64,000 nucleotides of DNA from assembly GCA_029817715.1 (NCBI GenBank), contig JARUPY010000089.1, forward strand, positions 3,113,501-3,177,500, in the 5' to 3' direction. This stretch comes from Melastoma dodecandrum (taxonomy: Eukaryota > Streptophyta > Magnoliopsida > Myrtales > Melastomataceae). A program made the translations under genes and the position numbers. The notes beneath the pieces were generated by a model. It did no database searches. It saw only the letters and a list, made by a program, of their open reading frames with translations, and was not told where the DNA came from. Numbering within the stretch: the first letter of the stretch is position 1; each line of letters begins with the position of its first letter. Below are positions 48,436 through 61,671 of the stretch, piece by piece.

Positions 48436-50200
48436 GAAGTCGATGTGGAATGTATTCATTCGATGATGAGCATATGGGTTGCATTCCTCAAGTATGGAAA
48501 GATAAAGTTCTTTGCCTAATGTGCCAAAATTTTTCGAATTTTGAACAACAAATCTCCCAGTAGAAAGTGTGCTTAGCGGCAACAGGTTACATCTCCATAG
48601 AACGCATGGTGTGATGAGTGGACTAGGCTGAATTATCCCTTGAAACGAAGTCCTTGGTCAATGTGCTGAAAAGGGAAGGGAAAAAAAAAGAAAATGAGGT
48701 TGCCACGGCCCAACAGATGAAAAATATGACCTAGACAGGACTCACCCTAAGTGAACATCACTTCCAAAGTCACCTACACACAACACCACACCCCCAAACC
48801 TAATTAGAGCAACGTCCTCGGTGCTTAAGAAAGTACGAGTAGGAAATGGGAGTACCAAGATATGTCGGTGAATGGGATGCGACGATGTGTACCTCCCGAC
48901 TGCCTTGGTGTAAGACTAAACTGTATCATCTGAATCCGCATCTTCATCTTCCTCAGCACCCATCAACGGTGGAGTTGGCTGCTCGCCAATGTCTGATGTA
49001 TCCACATGTAATGTTGACGCGATTCGCCTTTGAATTTCCTCCGACCTTTGATGGCATGCAATTGAATACTCCATGAATTCGTTGATCTTAGTCCAGTTTT
49101 CTTGGGCAATAGATGTGTTGGTGGTGGTAATGGCAGGGTCACCTTCTGTGCGGTTACCATGAGATATGTTGGAAGGGGCTTCATCCTTGTGCTCCTTCTC
49201 CCGTTGAATTTTCAGTCATGTGGCATGAGTGATTGGTTTATGTGGGTGAGCAATATCTTCTGTAGGGTCCCAATGTACCCCTGCCCTCCTACATAACTGA
49301 AACACCAAAGATGAGGACCACAAGCCAAGGTGAGTATCCTTTAATGCTCTATGCAGCATCTGGTTAATAAGTTTTCCCACATCAATTTTCATGCCCTCTA
49401 ATATGTAAAAAAATCAAAGCCGCTCTTTCCTTTGTCACGTTACTAATGTTTGTTCCCGGAATCAATCTTGCCGAGACGAATCGAACCCATATTTTCGCGT
49501 CTACTGTGAGATCCCTACCGTATAGTGCCAGCGGTTCATTCTTGCATGACCTCTTCCATGTGGATCCTGGTCTAGTTAAGCATTCAAGTACATCGTCAGC
49601 ATTAAAATCTTCAGTCAGGTATTTTGTAAACGCATCATGCTCAAACACAGGAAGATGAAACAATTCGGCAATTGCTTGAGCGCTAAACACAACACTCATA
49701 ACTCGAACTTGAATACTTTCGCGGTTCTCATCATAGGTGTGCATATTAGCGTAGAATTCCCTTACTATTGGCACAACTGCAGTTTCCGGAGGGGTACAAA
49801 ATTGAGTCCAGCCCATATGCGAAATTTGGAACATATAAGTTTCCATATACTTGTGGCTTACCTCAAATCCACGCTCCGGAATTAAGGTCCGACGCACCAT
49901 AGAGTCTCGGTAGTTTTTAGCCGATGTGGAATGTCTTTATTCAATGATGAGCATATAGGTTGCATTCTTCAAGTGTGGAAAGATGAAATTCTTTGCTTAG
50001 TATGCTAAAATTTTTCGTTTAATTTTGAAAAGATCTCCCAGTAGGAAGTGTGCTTAGCAGCAACAGGTTACATCTCCTTAGAATGCATGGTGATTAGTGA
50101 TGAGTAGAGTAGCTTGAATTATCTCTTGAAACGACGTCTCTGGTCAATGTGTTGAAAAGGGAAGGGGAAAAAAAAAGAAAATGAGGTTGCCAAGGCTCTG
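48436..50200 (+). repeat. Direct repeat flanking the right arm
   Basis: The loop segment 48438-48706 recurs in direct orientation at about 49922-50200 (for example GATGTGGAATGT, CTCCCAGTAG, AAGTGTGCTTAGC and GAAAATGAGGTTGCCA). The right arm is therefore an inverted copy sitting between two copies of the sequence that follows the left arm. Confidence 0.85.
48707..49923 (-). repeat. Right arm of the inverted repeat, with the better preserved env-like frame
   Basis: Reverse-complement copy of 47192-48409 with scattered substitutions. On the minus strand it keeps an open frame of 172 residues (49900-49382) that lacks the stops found in the left arm at the matching places (after FCTPP and after SARLIP). 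The arms are separated by 297 bases (48410-48706). Confidence 0.85.
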
Positions 50201-50775
50201 AGTACGAATGTTCAAGTTTAAAAAAAAGGAAGAAGAGAGAAAAAGATATTATCTGAATATGTGCTTGTGGTGTGAGTCTCCCGTGTTAGCTAGAGTGATT
50301 GATCCGAGGGGTGCTTTATCACCTAATGCCTTGGTTCAACTGAATCGGGAGTCATTGATCAAGAACTTGTTACATAAGCTTTACCCGGAATCAGATAAAC
50401 AGTTAGAGTCGTGCAATCTGAAAAAAAAAAAAGAAAGAAAAAATAAATGATGAAGTTGTTAAAAAGTCAGAAAACCTTTGATGAGTGAATAGAGATGTTT
50501 GTGGTGATCTTTGCGAGTTACTGGTTGACATGAGCTATTTGGAGTGTATGCTTGTTAATGTTGAGTATACAACCTGCTAGGACGAAGATACTGTGCTTTA
50601 AAGCCTTTAATTGAGCATGTTAGGTAGTGAATGGAATCTAGATACATGAGGAGGATGCACCCATTTCTGAGAATGATCTAAAAGATGTTTCTACGTTTGA
50701 GTGACTTGGGTTGGTCGAGGAGAGTCTTTTAATTTTATCTTTGCTCGGGACTAGCAAAATTTAGGTTTGGAGGTG

Positions 50776-51950
50776 TGATAACTCTATGAAAGTACAGTTA
50801 TTTAGGGCAATTTCATACTTAGATTTTGTTAGATTTGTGAAATATTGCATTCATTGCATAATATTCCTGGCTATTTCACATTATCCTCGAGAAATGGATT
50901 ACTGCCGAGTTTTTTGGTCTATTTCAGGAAAAATACGGAAAAAAGAGGATCTCGGCGTAATTACAAAGACTTTGTGTAGAGGGAAGATCTTTGGATGCTG
51001 GTGCAGGACCTGAAGCTGACGATGGGGAGAAAAGAAAAGATTTTCTTTTCAGATTTTCTGAGATTCTCTAGGTATATTTTTTAGGATTATAAAATCACTT
51101 TATTTACCTTTAGAAGGGAGGGATGAGGCTGCTGGTAACAAGGAGCCGTCGACGGAGACTTTGTAAATTATTTTTCTTTTAGATTTTCTTTATGTCGTTT
51201 TCATTGTTTAAGATTGATTTAATGTTTTCCTTCACCTCTGTTGTGAACTAATTTCCTTTGCTTAGGGTTAAGATGGATCTTGACAATTAGTCATGAGTTT
51301 ATCTCTTTTGACACACTTGAATGATTTAGGTTAGATTATTCCTATTCGTTCTTAACGCTTTCTTATTGCCGATCACCAATAGGATTGAATAGTGAATTTA
51401 GGTGAACTCGGAAGGGGAATCCTAGATTAAGCACAGGGAGAGGAATAACCTAGGTTAAACTTGGTCGGAAGACGGGATTATTAACGAGCGGGATAAAAAT
51501 ATACCCAATCGTCCTAGTTAATCGAATTGGAATTGATTCTGAAGGGGCACTCGGTAGTTAATCTACCTAAGAATAGAGTGATTACTATTTACAGAGATGT
51601 ACGTTCTTATGACCTCGGGAGGGGCGTAGGAAGATAACCGAATTCCAGATTATCAACCAGATCATCTTAAGCGTGTTGATTGAGATATGACTTGCGATTA
51701 ATTGTCCGGTGAAATCGTCGCCTTAGGTGCTTTTCTCGTTTGAATCTTAATTCAGTTTACTTACTCGTTTTCTTTAGCTTTGCACTTAGTTTGATTGTTT
51801 CTCAATTCGCTTAGTTGAATAATAGAGATTGGCGTATTTTAATAATTGAGAGAAGTTTAGATCAGTCCTCGTGGGAACGATATTTTACTTACAATTTATT
51901 ACTTGTACGATCGCGTGCACTTGTGTGGTGAATACGTTTTCGACGTGGCA
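50776..51950 (+). repeat. 3' LTR of the second gypsy element
   Basis: Starts TGATAACTCTATGAAAG after a purine-rich stretch (TTTAGGTTTGGAGG) and ends TTTTCGACGTGGCA. 1175 bp, slightly longer than the 5' LTR because of an insertion near 51235. Confidence 0.9.
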
Positions 51951-53666
51951 ATTTGTTGGGCTGGTGTTGCTCTCTTCATGCCAACATTCAACACTTGATC
52001 TCAATGTTCATGATCTCAATGTTCATGACACTATTTTTTAGCTTCACTTGTGGGCACTGTAGTGGACTCTTTTATCATTGGCGATGATGTGAGATGAATG
52101 GGCTTGGGCGACAAGGGTGGTGCTGGTGTCGCCTCACTTGCGACAAGCTGAACTCACGCTGCTGGAGTGGTCGGATCAAGCGACAGGCGAAGGGGCAAAG
52201 TCATCGGGCGAAGCGACACTGTCAGGCGAAAGAGGCTGAGGCGACGAGGAACCCAAGAGGCTGTTACGATCTGACGGTTCATGTCTGACAAATTGCAGCC
52301 CAAACATCGCGCCTGCTCCACTACCCTACCCCACTATCTTTTCAGATCTTGTCGGGAGAAAATATTATATTTTCTTTATCTTTTGATTTTATTTCCATAT
52401 CTTTTATTTCATTTCATTTTATTATCTTTCCTTTGGGGTGGCCTATATAAGCCATTATCTTATAATCCTAGGGGACAACTTATCATGAATTCAGACATTG
52501 AAACCCAAAAACTCTTTGAGTATCTTTTTTCTCTTATCACTCGGTGGATTCCGTATGTGGCGAGATTATCCGAGCGCTCATTATTCCGGTGGTGCGTAGC
52601 TGTATCCGGTTGTGGTGTCGTTCAACCCCGAGTCCAAATACGGTGGTGCTGTTGCTGTATCCGTACGAGGTACGGGCATGTCACGTCTATTCTTCGATGG
52701 TGGCTTAGCTTGTATCCGGAGGTTGGCGCATCATTATCCTTTACTTTCCAGTTTATCACCTACACCTATCACCGTTCGCCATATTGGCTCGCTTGTGCCG
52801 TCGAGCAACCGAACCAACCCACCTCATCCGAGCATCAAGTAATTAATATCCTGTATGCTTTCAATTTTGATGTTCCCAGGTTTTAGTAGTCTGAAGGAAA
52901 AAAGATAGGTGTTGTTGGTGCATGGAATCTGGTCTTCTCGTCAGTGTCTGCCCAGTTGGTTTCTGTGGGTATCATCAACGTTCCCTGTTTGGCCTTGGTT
53001 CATGGGCGATCATACCCTTTCGCGAGGTGAACCTCCACCACAACCGAGGGTCACTGGAGTTTCCTGTTACCGTAACTAGCACTACTATCCCTGTACAAAG
53101 CTTGTGTCAAGAACATTTCAAATTGTACGTAAAAAAAAAAAAACAAAGTGTGAAAGAAAATCTTCAAATATCCAAAAGAAAGATTACCGAGTTTTTCAAT
53201 CTTTTCTTTTATTTTCTTTTCTCGGGTTTTCCAACAATAACAAACATAACGTGTGGGGAATCTTTCTTTCTATAACAGCAAAGACGTTACACATGTTTCT
53301 TTGGCTTCCAGAGACTCAGAGAAATGGCCGGCCGTCCTGAAAAAGAATAAAAGAGTTTATTAAAGCGCAAATGTCAATCCAATTTTGGATTTAGTTCATG
53401 CTTATACCATTTCATTTGCCACGACAGAGAACCCCCCCCACCAAAAACAAAGACAAAAAAACAAAGAAATGCAGGCCGCTGAAAAAGATGACCACGTCCA
53501 ACTCTCCCGATCTGCCGGCCTAATGCTGAAGGGGGAGATCAATCTTAGTTTCAGAAAGGCAGGGAAAGCGGATGAGTTAAGGTTGGTCTGTTCAACGAAA
53601 CGATAGCTGCTCTGGTGAGCAAAGGTTTAAAAAGGATTCCCCGCCGTGGCTTCCCCAATTTAACCA
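51951..53666. other. Intergenic region upstream of LIN
   Basis: TCTCAATGTTCATGA is tandemly doubled near 52005-52032. A GGCGA/CGACA-rich stretch lies at 52100-52270. At 52330-52500 a pyrimidine-rich segment is followed by GCCTATATAAGCC, which looks like an LTR promoter fragment, but no partner was found. No coding gene was recognised. TTTAAAAAGG near 53625 could serve as a TATA element for LIN. Confidence 0.5.
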
Positions 53667-56600
53667 ATGCCTGGAGGTCACCTATACCCCTTCCCCACGA
53701 TGGATCATGAGGATGTCCTCCAGCTACTGATCAGCACAGTTGGAGACTTTCTGGATGAATGTTTGATGAGCAGAGATCACCGTTTTCAGCAGAAAGAACA
53801 GTGCGCTGAGCGTCTTGCGGCCAAGGAGGCTGGTGGCACCGATCCAGTCACAGAAGTCCACTACTCCGATCAAGCCGTGTTAGCAAACTTAGATTGGGGC
53901 ATTGATGCCCTTGAAGAGGCTATCGACACCTCCAATGTAGAGACTAAGCTTGCTCGTTTGGATTATGCAGAGAAGATGCTACGGGTGTGTGCCATGCTAG
54001 ATATCCGGCACAAAACTGGGGGTGTCCCCAATTGCTACCTCTCAGCTTGGGCACACCTTAACCTTTCCTACCTGTGGAAGTTGAGGAACAATGTCAGGAA
54101 CTCCACGCTTCACATTCTCGAGATGTTCGACATCGACCCTTTCTTCTCACGGGTCGATTTTGCTCCTCGACTCTGGAAGGATCTCTTTCTCCAGCACATG
54201 AGCTCCATCTCTGGGTGGTATTCAGATGCCAGACACAAGATTGTCCTGCAAATGATTCCAGACTCATCTGATTTGTCATTTATAGCAGATTTTGATCAGC
54301 TGTTGAATGCCTCTGTTGTTTTCGCAATGAGGCCGGATCAAATGGAGAAGATGCATGAGCTTGAAAAGACATATCAAGAGTCTCTGGACGAGAATACAAG
54401 ATTATATGCGAGGTACTACATGGACTGCCTGAACTTTGATCCAAGGACTGACACAACTGAACCACCCGAGATTCCTTCACCTGCGCCGAGTCATTCTGTC
54501 CCCAAATACATCAACTTTGGTCCTGTTCTGTCTACAGGCACAGAAGTGTTTTCCTTCCCAAAAATAGGTGATGGTGCCACTCAGTCGAGCAGGTGATGCT
54601 TGTCTTCTGGTCTGAATCTTTTTTACCACAACGAATCATTTTCATTGTCGCTACTTTTCTTGAACTAATTATATCTCCCCATATCTCCACTCTAAGCAGG
54701 TTGAACAACACCGCCCCCAACATCTCCCTGGACATGAAGGAGTCCATTTACTGTGGTATCATTGTAAGAAGAACTGATGACATTATATAAGTCTTTTAAA
54801 ATAGGTAACATTTGCTTACACCTGTCACTGATTGCAGGAAGCGAACGAAGAGGTTGATGGCAGGTCTGGATCTGATGATTGCGATTCGCCAAGACATGAT
54901 GACAACAAGGGTGGCCAATTAATCCCTCTTAGAAGTAGCCGGATTAATTTTGATGGCATGTATAGCCCTCTGTCACAGCCATCCCCAAGCAGAAGTGGAG
55001 ATTGGTCCTCTAAAACTAGAGATCGCTCCACTAAGTCCTCTTCTTCTCCCGAGTTTGTCTCTGTCAAATCCAATGTGTGTGCTACTGCAAAACTTAGAGA
55101 CTGTATTGCATCTTCAGAAAAAGCTGGTCAAACCAACGTATGTGCTGCAACAAAAACTTTCTCTTTATAAATTATACACAATGGAATGCGACATTCTTAA
55201 AAAACTCTGGATTTTCACACAGGTGTTGAGTAAATGCAGCAGGCAAAACCATCCAAGGTCCCTAAGTATTAGCAGTGACAATGGCAATGGCCAACAAACA
55301 GAAAACAGGTGCGTGCAGACTTCCTTCTTTGGTTCCCTAAAGCTAAAAGAATTAGCCAAAAGTAGTGCTGTTCAGCAGGGAACAGAAGCGTCACATGATG
55401 GGAACTCTAAATCAACTCATGATAATCCATATTTACCATGGATAACCCAGATGATTCACTTTTTTAATGATTGTTTAGGCTATATTGCCTCTTAAGTTGG
55501 TTTTAGGGGCAGACCAGTAGAAACTTATGATCATTTTAGAACTATTACCTGAATGCACTTCATTCCCACTTACTTCAAACATTTGTTCCTATTAGTAACT
55601 CTTGTTATTTTTTTAAGTTAAAATGGTGAAAACTATTATGTTTAAGCAAGTGGAATTAACAAGATATTGTCCGTTTGGCAGATATAAGGATGACGGTGAT
55701 GATGACAGCAATAGCTCCAGGTTGCTCCAAGTAACGGACAGCCCAACTTCAAGATCCAGACCGCCAAAGGATTTTGTCTGTCCAATAACTGGCCAAATTT
55801 TCAGTGATCCGGTTACCTTGGAAACAGGCCAGACATATGAGAGGAGAGCCATCCAAGAATGGTTGGAGAGGGGGAATAAAACATGCCCCATTACTCGACA
55901 ATCCCTCAGTGCAAGCACGCTGCCTAAAACGAACTATGTCTTGAAGAGGCTGATCACCTCTTGGAGGGAACAGCTTCCTGATATTGCTCAAGAGTTCTCT
56001 TACTCCGAAACTCCAGTAGACTTTATGAGTCCTTCCTCTTCGAAGGACGACCTCGGAGATCTCGGTGAGCCTGAAAGGCGTCACCTATCAAATCCTCAAC
56101 ATAGAAGCATGGATGAACACCAAGATCAGAAAACTAAACGATTTACACACCAAGTAGCATCCATGGCACCAAAAAGCAATATTTCTCAAGCCGCCGTTGA
56201 AACAGTTATTAAGGGACTGAAGCCATTTGTTTCAAGTCTCTGTACTTCGGAGGATCTCCAAGAATGTGAGGCAGCTGTCTTGAAAATCTCCAGGAGTCTG
56301 CAGGAAACAAAAGGAGATCCAGCTGTTCATTCATACCTGGCCAAACCTACCATCACCAATGGTTTGGTTGAAATATTGGCAGCTTCTCTGAACAGAGAGG
56401 TACTTCGGAATGCCATCTACATTCTTTCAGAACTAATAAATACGGATGAGAGGGTTGCAGAAGCTCTCACTAGCATTGACTCCGACTTCTTTTGCCTGGC
56501 TTCCTTATTAAAGAATGGACTTAATGAAGCTGCTGTGTTGATATACCAGCTGCGACCCACTTTTTCACAGCTCTCGAGCAATGATTTCATCCCCACTCTC

Positions 56601-59600
56601 TTGCATGTGATACACAGCGATGGTGAAGATACGGATAATTTCCAGTTGTTCATGGAACCAGAGGATGCTGCCATATCTATGTTAGAGCAGATATTAATCG
56701 GAGCAGATGAAAACAATGGCCATCTCAATGCTCAGAGTGTTATTTCCTTTAACGGAATTCCTGCCTTGCTAAAGTGCATGGACAAGATTGAACGGAGACT
56801 ACCGATTATTTCTATAATGTTGTGTTGTATTCATGCTGACAAAAGCTGTAGGAACTTAATAGCAAAGAGACTTGAATTGTCCCAAGTTCTCGATCTATTT
56901 CATGCTGGAAGTGATGTGGAAAGAGGAAAGTGCGCAGAATTTATGTTGGAGCTTGTTCAAGCAGACAGGTATTCTCATCCAGTTCCTTTAAGAGCTGTGA
57001 ATTCAACTTCATTGTGACATTTATTATTAGCGCGATAGAAAGGACTTGTAATACCGGCACACATCAAATTATTGCTTTGGACAGGTTCTTTTTCATTGTG
57101 GCACTAACATCATCTTGACGTTGTAGTACAACATTCTTTTCCATGTGTGGACTTTTCTGGCATGTCCTTAGACAAGTACGGTGTTGTATGATGTAGCAGA
57201 AGGATGCTTCGCAACCATGTATTGCAGAAGATGAAAGATGAAGGCTCATTCAGCACAATGCACACCCTTCTTGTGTATCTTCAAATGGCTCCCATGGAGC
57301 AACAACCAGCTATTGCAAGTCTTCTTCTGCAGCTAGATCTCCTGGTTTGTACCCTTTTGTATCCAGACGACGCAGAATAGTATATAACGGGCCATTTTTT
57401 GTAAAAGAAAAAAAGAGACAATCCTACTGAAGGATTTTGTACATTGTTATTGTTCAGGTTGATCCTACAAAGATGAGCATATATAGGGAAGAAGCAATCG
57501 AGACGCTGATTGAGTCGTTGCAGAAGAAGGAATTCCCTAGTTCTCAAATGATGGCTCTTAATGTTTTGTTGTCTCTTTCGGGACGATTACCTGCATCAGG
57601 AAAGTGTTCCTCGGAAGCTTGGTTGCTTAAGACTGCAGGGTTCGGTCAATCACATGATATCTCGACAAAGGCAGAAAATGAGAGGAATCACAGCGATGAG
57701 TCAGCTGAAAGTGTAATGCCTAACACAACTAGATATGATTTAATGTACATCTATCATTTAGTTGTATTATTCTTTCACTGACTGAACATTTACTCTTCAT
57801 GTAGGATGAAGAAGAGAAAGCCGCAACCTCTTGGGAGAAAAGAGTAGCATTTGTGCTGTGCAACCACGAAAAGGGATCCATTTTCAGAGCACTGGAGGAA
57901 TGCCTTAAAAGCAATTCCATCGAAATGGCGAGGATATGTCTAATTATTGCTACCTGGCTCACACATATGCTCCTCATCCTCCCTGACACCGGGGTAAAAA
58001 GTGCCGCTCGCAAGTGCTTCCTTGATGAGTTCATAAACGTCCTTCAATCATCAAGAAATGTGGAAGAGAAGATTTTGGCTACTCTTGCTATTAGAACTTT
58101 TATCAATGACCCAGGTGTGTTATTTCTTTGAATCAAGTGCAAATGCTCTGGGTTTATAGAAATGATGTTAAATGAGTCTTCTCCATGACTTAGAATATCT
58201 AATAAGAATGGGAGGTCAACAGCTGCACTAGAGGAGCTGGGAACATACGCTAAATGCATCTACAAGAACCTAAGGAAGTTGAAGCGGCATTCTGTGATTG
58301 CGAATGACATCTTGAAGGCTCTAATTAACCTCACGACAGTAAATGCAGTAAGTACAATCACTGCACGTCCTCAAGTAGGAGAGATAACGTAGCCAGTTCA
58401 GTCGTCCAAAGAGCTCGTGATAACTTTTGCTCGTGTGATTTTAGAGAGAGTTATGGAGCTGCAGCGAGGTGGTTGAGGTGGAATCATGTAACAACGGAGA
58501 GGTTCACTCTTTGATTTATTTGAAAGGAAGACTTTTGAGCGGTCATTCAGATGGAACCATCAAGGTAGAACCATCTGTCTCTGTCCTGGCACTCTTCTCT
58601 TGTGATCAACACAGTTATCTTTCATGGATACACAGCTTGATAACTTTGTCCAGCAGGTATGGGATGCAGGAAAGAAGGTCTTGAGGTTAGTTCAAGAAGT
58701 ACGGGAGCACACAAAGGCTGTAACGTGCCTCTGTGCAGCACCTTCTGAAGACAGGTTATACAGTGGTTCAATTGACAAGTCAATACGGGTAAGTTGCTGC
58801 GTAAGTAGAACTCTGGAAAATGGCCCAGCCTTCTGATAAGTTATGATATCATTGGCTCAACCTAATTGTCCTGTGCTCAGATATGGGCAATTAGACCTGA
58901 CGAGATCCAGTGCATTCAAGTTCACGACGTGAAAGAGGCCGTTCTGGCATTGACAGCCAAGTCCAATGTGGCGTGCTTTATTTCTCAAGGAACTGGGGTC
59001 AACGTATGCAGATTCATTGAGATTGGAAGTAACAGATTGAAAGAATCGTTTTCCCCTAACATCTTATTTTGATTATAGGTGTACCACTGGTCGGGGAGTC
59101 CTAAGCACATAAACTTCAATAAAACTGCAAAGTGCCTGGCCATGGCAGGGGATAATCTCTACTGTGGTTGCTCTGGCTGTAGCATCCAGGTTAGAATTTG
59201 TTTTACCTGTTCTGCAGTTGTGTTGCTGTTGATCCGACATCACTTGCATTTTTCTCCTTTGATATTGGTTTCAGTGGGATCTCTCTCGGAGAATTCCCCG
59301 TCCTGCACTAAACACTTCAGCATTGGTCATCGAGATTAGTTCGACCAACTCTCTGAAACATGTAATTTGGTCAACACCTTTCAGGAGGTGGATCTGAAAA
59401 AGTTGACCTCATGCACATTTTACTCTGGAGCAAGAAAACTGCTGGGAAAGCAAACTGTGCAGTCAATGGTGATTCAGGGGAACCTGCTCTATGCCTGCGG
59501 CTCATCCATAGATGGAACAGCGGGAAAGGTGGACATCTTCCTTGGATTATCCTTTTTTTGGCGCGTAAAAAGATCTTCCACCTGCCTTTTCTGATCAGCT

Positions 59601-60108
59601 GTCAGCATTTTGTTTTTGCGCTCAAGGTATTTTCTCTGCCAACCAAAGCTTTTGAAGGATGCCTAACGTCAGGAATCGACATACAACAGACAGTAGTGAA
59701 TAATGACTTCATCTTTACGGCCATGAAATGCGGAAATATCGAAGTTTGGCTGAAAGAGAGACTTGTCAGAGTGGCTTCTCTGACGATGGGCATGAGGGTC
59801 CACTCCAAGACTACATCCCTGGCTGCTGACAAGGAGGGAAGGATGCTTTTTGCTGGCTCCTCGGAGGGAAGGATTCTGGTAAGATTAAGTAAAACAAATA
59901 CAATGGCTTGGATATGTTATTGATTCTTAAAGCTCAAGTCCCCGTCCGTACGACCGTAGATTAGATTCTCTCAGTTGCTTAGATATATATGGCTAATCCT
60001 TGCTATCTCTAACGGTCTTAGTTTCATAAAACTGAACTAGCCAAGTAGAATTTGCCCAAGTGAACTAATGTCACGATTCGATTAATGCAGGCTTGGGCTA
60101 TCGACTAG
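53667..60108 (+). CDS. LIN: LIN/CERBERUS-type U-box and WD40 E3 ubiquitin ligase
   Basis: Sixteen exons join in phase: 53667-54592, 54700-54763, 54838-55137, 55223-55308, 55682-56968, 57200-57344, 57458-57712, 57805-58116, 58207-58347, 58445-58564, 58657-58788, 58881-59003, 59079-59189, 59385-59528, 59627-59878, 60091-60108, giving 1471 residues (legume CERBERUS/LIN are about 1480). The N-terminal domain reads CAERLAAKEAGG and YSDQAVLANLDWGIDALEEA. The U-box (DFVCPITGQIFSDPVTLETG to CPITRQ) is at about 487-560, armadillo-like helices follow, and WD40 repeats (GHSDGTIKVWDAGKKVLRL, KLYSGS-like) fill the C-terminus, ending AWAID. In legumes LIN promotes rhizobial infection; homologues outside legumes are tied to mycorrhiza (family knowledge). 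The junction 58116/58207 is the least certain. A methionine at 53700 is an alternative start. No break was seen. Confidence 0.95.
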
Positions 60109-61660
60109 CCATCAAATGACAGCAGGATAGAAGTTCATCTCCAACATCTTCATACTCTTTAAAGGGATATTTTCCCTAGTCCCGAACTTGCATCAACTTC
60201 ATTCTGCAACTTCTTCTGCAGAAAACATTGTCCTGGCATTATTAAGTCGGAGTCTGCACTAGAATTTCACCCAAATCTTTCATCTAATCAATCCAAACAA
60301 TCTTGCTTCTGAATAAGAAAATATTCCTTACAAGAGCATCACCGATTCTGCAGTGCTGGTAGCCGGGCGCATAAAATTTGTGGAACGCCAAACTAGGCAG
60401 GCAAGCTTCAATTCCCTCTCTATCAAGACTTTCGGCGGCACGTTCAGGAGATTTGTCTGGTTTTGTCCACCACCTGCCCTGTTGTAATGGCTTCAACCGA
60501 GGCGTTGTTGCAGCAATAACCTCAGGTACTCCATTTGCTCATGTTCCACCGGAAGCTTTTCCCAATAATATATCCCCGCTTCAGAACGGTGTGCCCCAAG
60601 GGAACCCCTTTACAAAAATGAGCAGATTACTATGCAGAATAAATCCTAAATCCTAAACCCTCTAGCTGATTCCTTCTTGGTCCTCCGTCTTCCTGTCCTG
60701 CATCCTACCTTCGTGGCTGCTTTCTCCAGATCTGCTGGGGCGCGCTTCATCAGGTTACTCCTATCCTTGTAGTCCAGGGTGTGCTTCTTCGGCATCCATT
60801 CCTCTGAGCTTGCCTCCAAGCTATCCTCTCCGGGCAGGAACCGACCCAGCTCTATATCATGCTAGAACGCAGGATCATCCCACTTAGTTGCAGTCATACC
60901 TATGAGGATGTCCTCATCATACCTGGGATCGTCTTCCTTCAATGGGAGCGTGTTCCACTGGGGCATGTTCCGCTGGGGCGTCATCATCCCTGCTGGATTC
61001 GTTTGTGCCTAGTCATTCTGTTCACCCACCCACTGCATTGGGTGCATAGTCATCTCTGCTGTAGTAGTAGTCATCACTATCCTCTTTGGCCGCTCTCTGC
61101 GCCTCTAGGGGGTCCTCATCCATAGAGATTTCCGACATCCCCTCATGCCATTCCTTCGCATACTTTGTTGTGACCGAGTCGAGCCATGAGTTAAGGCTAG
61201 GGAGCTCATATTCCTTCTACTGCATTCTGGTATGTTTTGACCATCCCCGCTCATTCGGACATTCCTTCCTCCATACCCGTAGCATCCCCTGTTGCGTGGA
61301 AAGATAAGGGAGTCGGATGTGGGGAAGAGAAGCAGGTTCGGAAATGCAGAATCCAGGGGAGCATCAAGACTGTTTGGGGCTTTGAGGTTCAGGAAAACAA
61401 AGGAAGGTAAGACCGGATTGTTGAGGCTAGCTGAGGACTTGGATCGTGGGCCGATGATTGTTAATAATGGGCTTAACTCATTGTTAGACTTGATGGTTGT
61501 TAATAGGGTGGGAAACGAGTGTTGGAGAGCTTAGGACAAAAAATAGAAGGAAGTGTGTGCGGGTGTGTGAGTGTGGGTTATCTTCCTGTAGAATCCACCG
61601 ACGTGTAGTGTAGCTCCGGTCGCCGTTACCAAATCAACTGGAGGAGATTCAGCTGTGTTT
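60109..61660. other. Intergenic region with a minus-strand coding remnant
   Basis: On the minus strand, 61220-61040 reads KEYELPSLNSWLDSVTTKYA, KEWHEGMSEISMDEDPLEAQ and AKEDSDDYYYSRDDYAPNAV, and 60880-60670 reads ELGRFLPGEDSLEASSEEWM and PKKHTLDYKDRSNLMKRAPA, with stops and frame changes between. I do not recognise the family. It is acidic and could be an old gene or transposon fragment. 60109-60660 shows nothing. Confidence 0.45.
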
Positions 61661-61671
61661 CACTAGTTTTC

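Larger units (their letters stand above)
39096..51950 (+). mobile_element. Athila-like Ty3/gypsy element, full length but degraded
   Basis: 5' LTR (39096-40241), primer site, gag, protease, RT, RNase H, deleted integrase, env-like region and 3' LTR (50776-51950) lie in order on the plus strand. The flanks ATTCG (39091-39095) and ATTTG (51951-51955) fit a 5-base target duplication with one change. A solo LTR of the same family is nested inside in reverse. It belongs to the same family as the element at 1-6201. Stops, frameshifts and the integrase deletion make it non-autonomous. Confidence 0.9.

Noticed and set aside
47192..49923. Interpreting the 1.2-kb inverted repeats as terminal inverted repeats of a DNA transposon
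   Set aside because: The arms carry the env-like region of the gypsy element, the loop is repeated directly outside the right arm, and there is no target duplication or transposase between them.
52281..52886. Plus-strand frame of 201 residues upstream of LIN
   Set aside because: It crosses a pyrimidine-rich stretch and a TATA-like element and has no recognisable domain; more likely an LTR fragment or promoter sequence.
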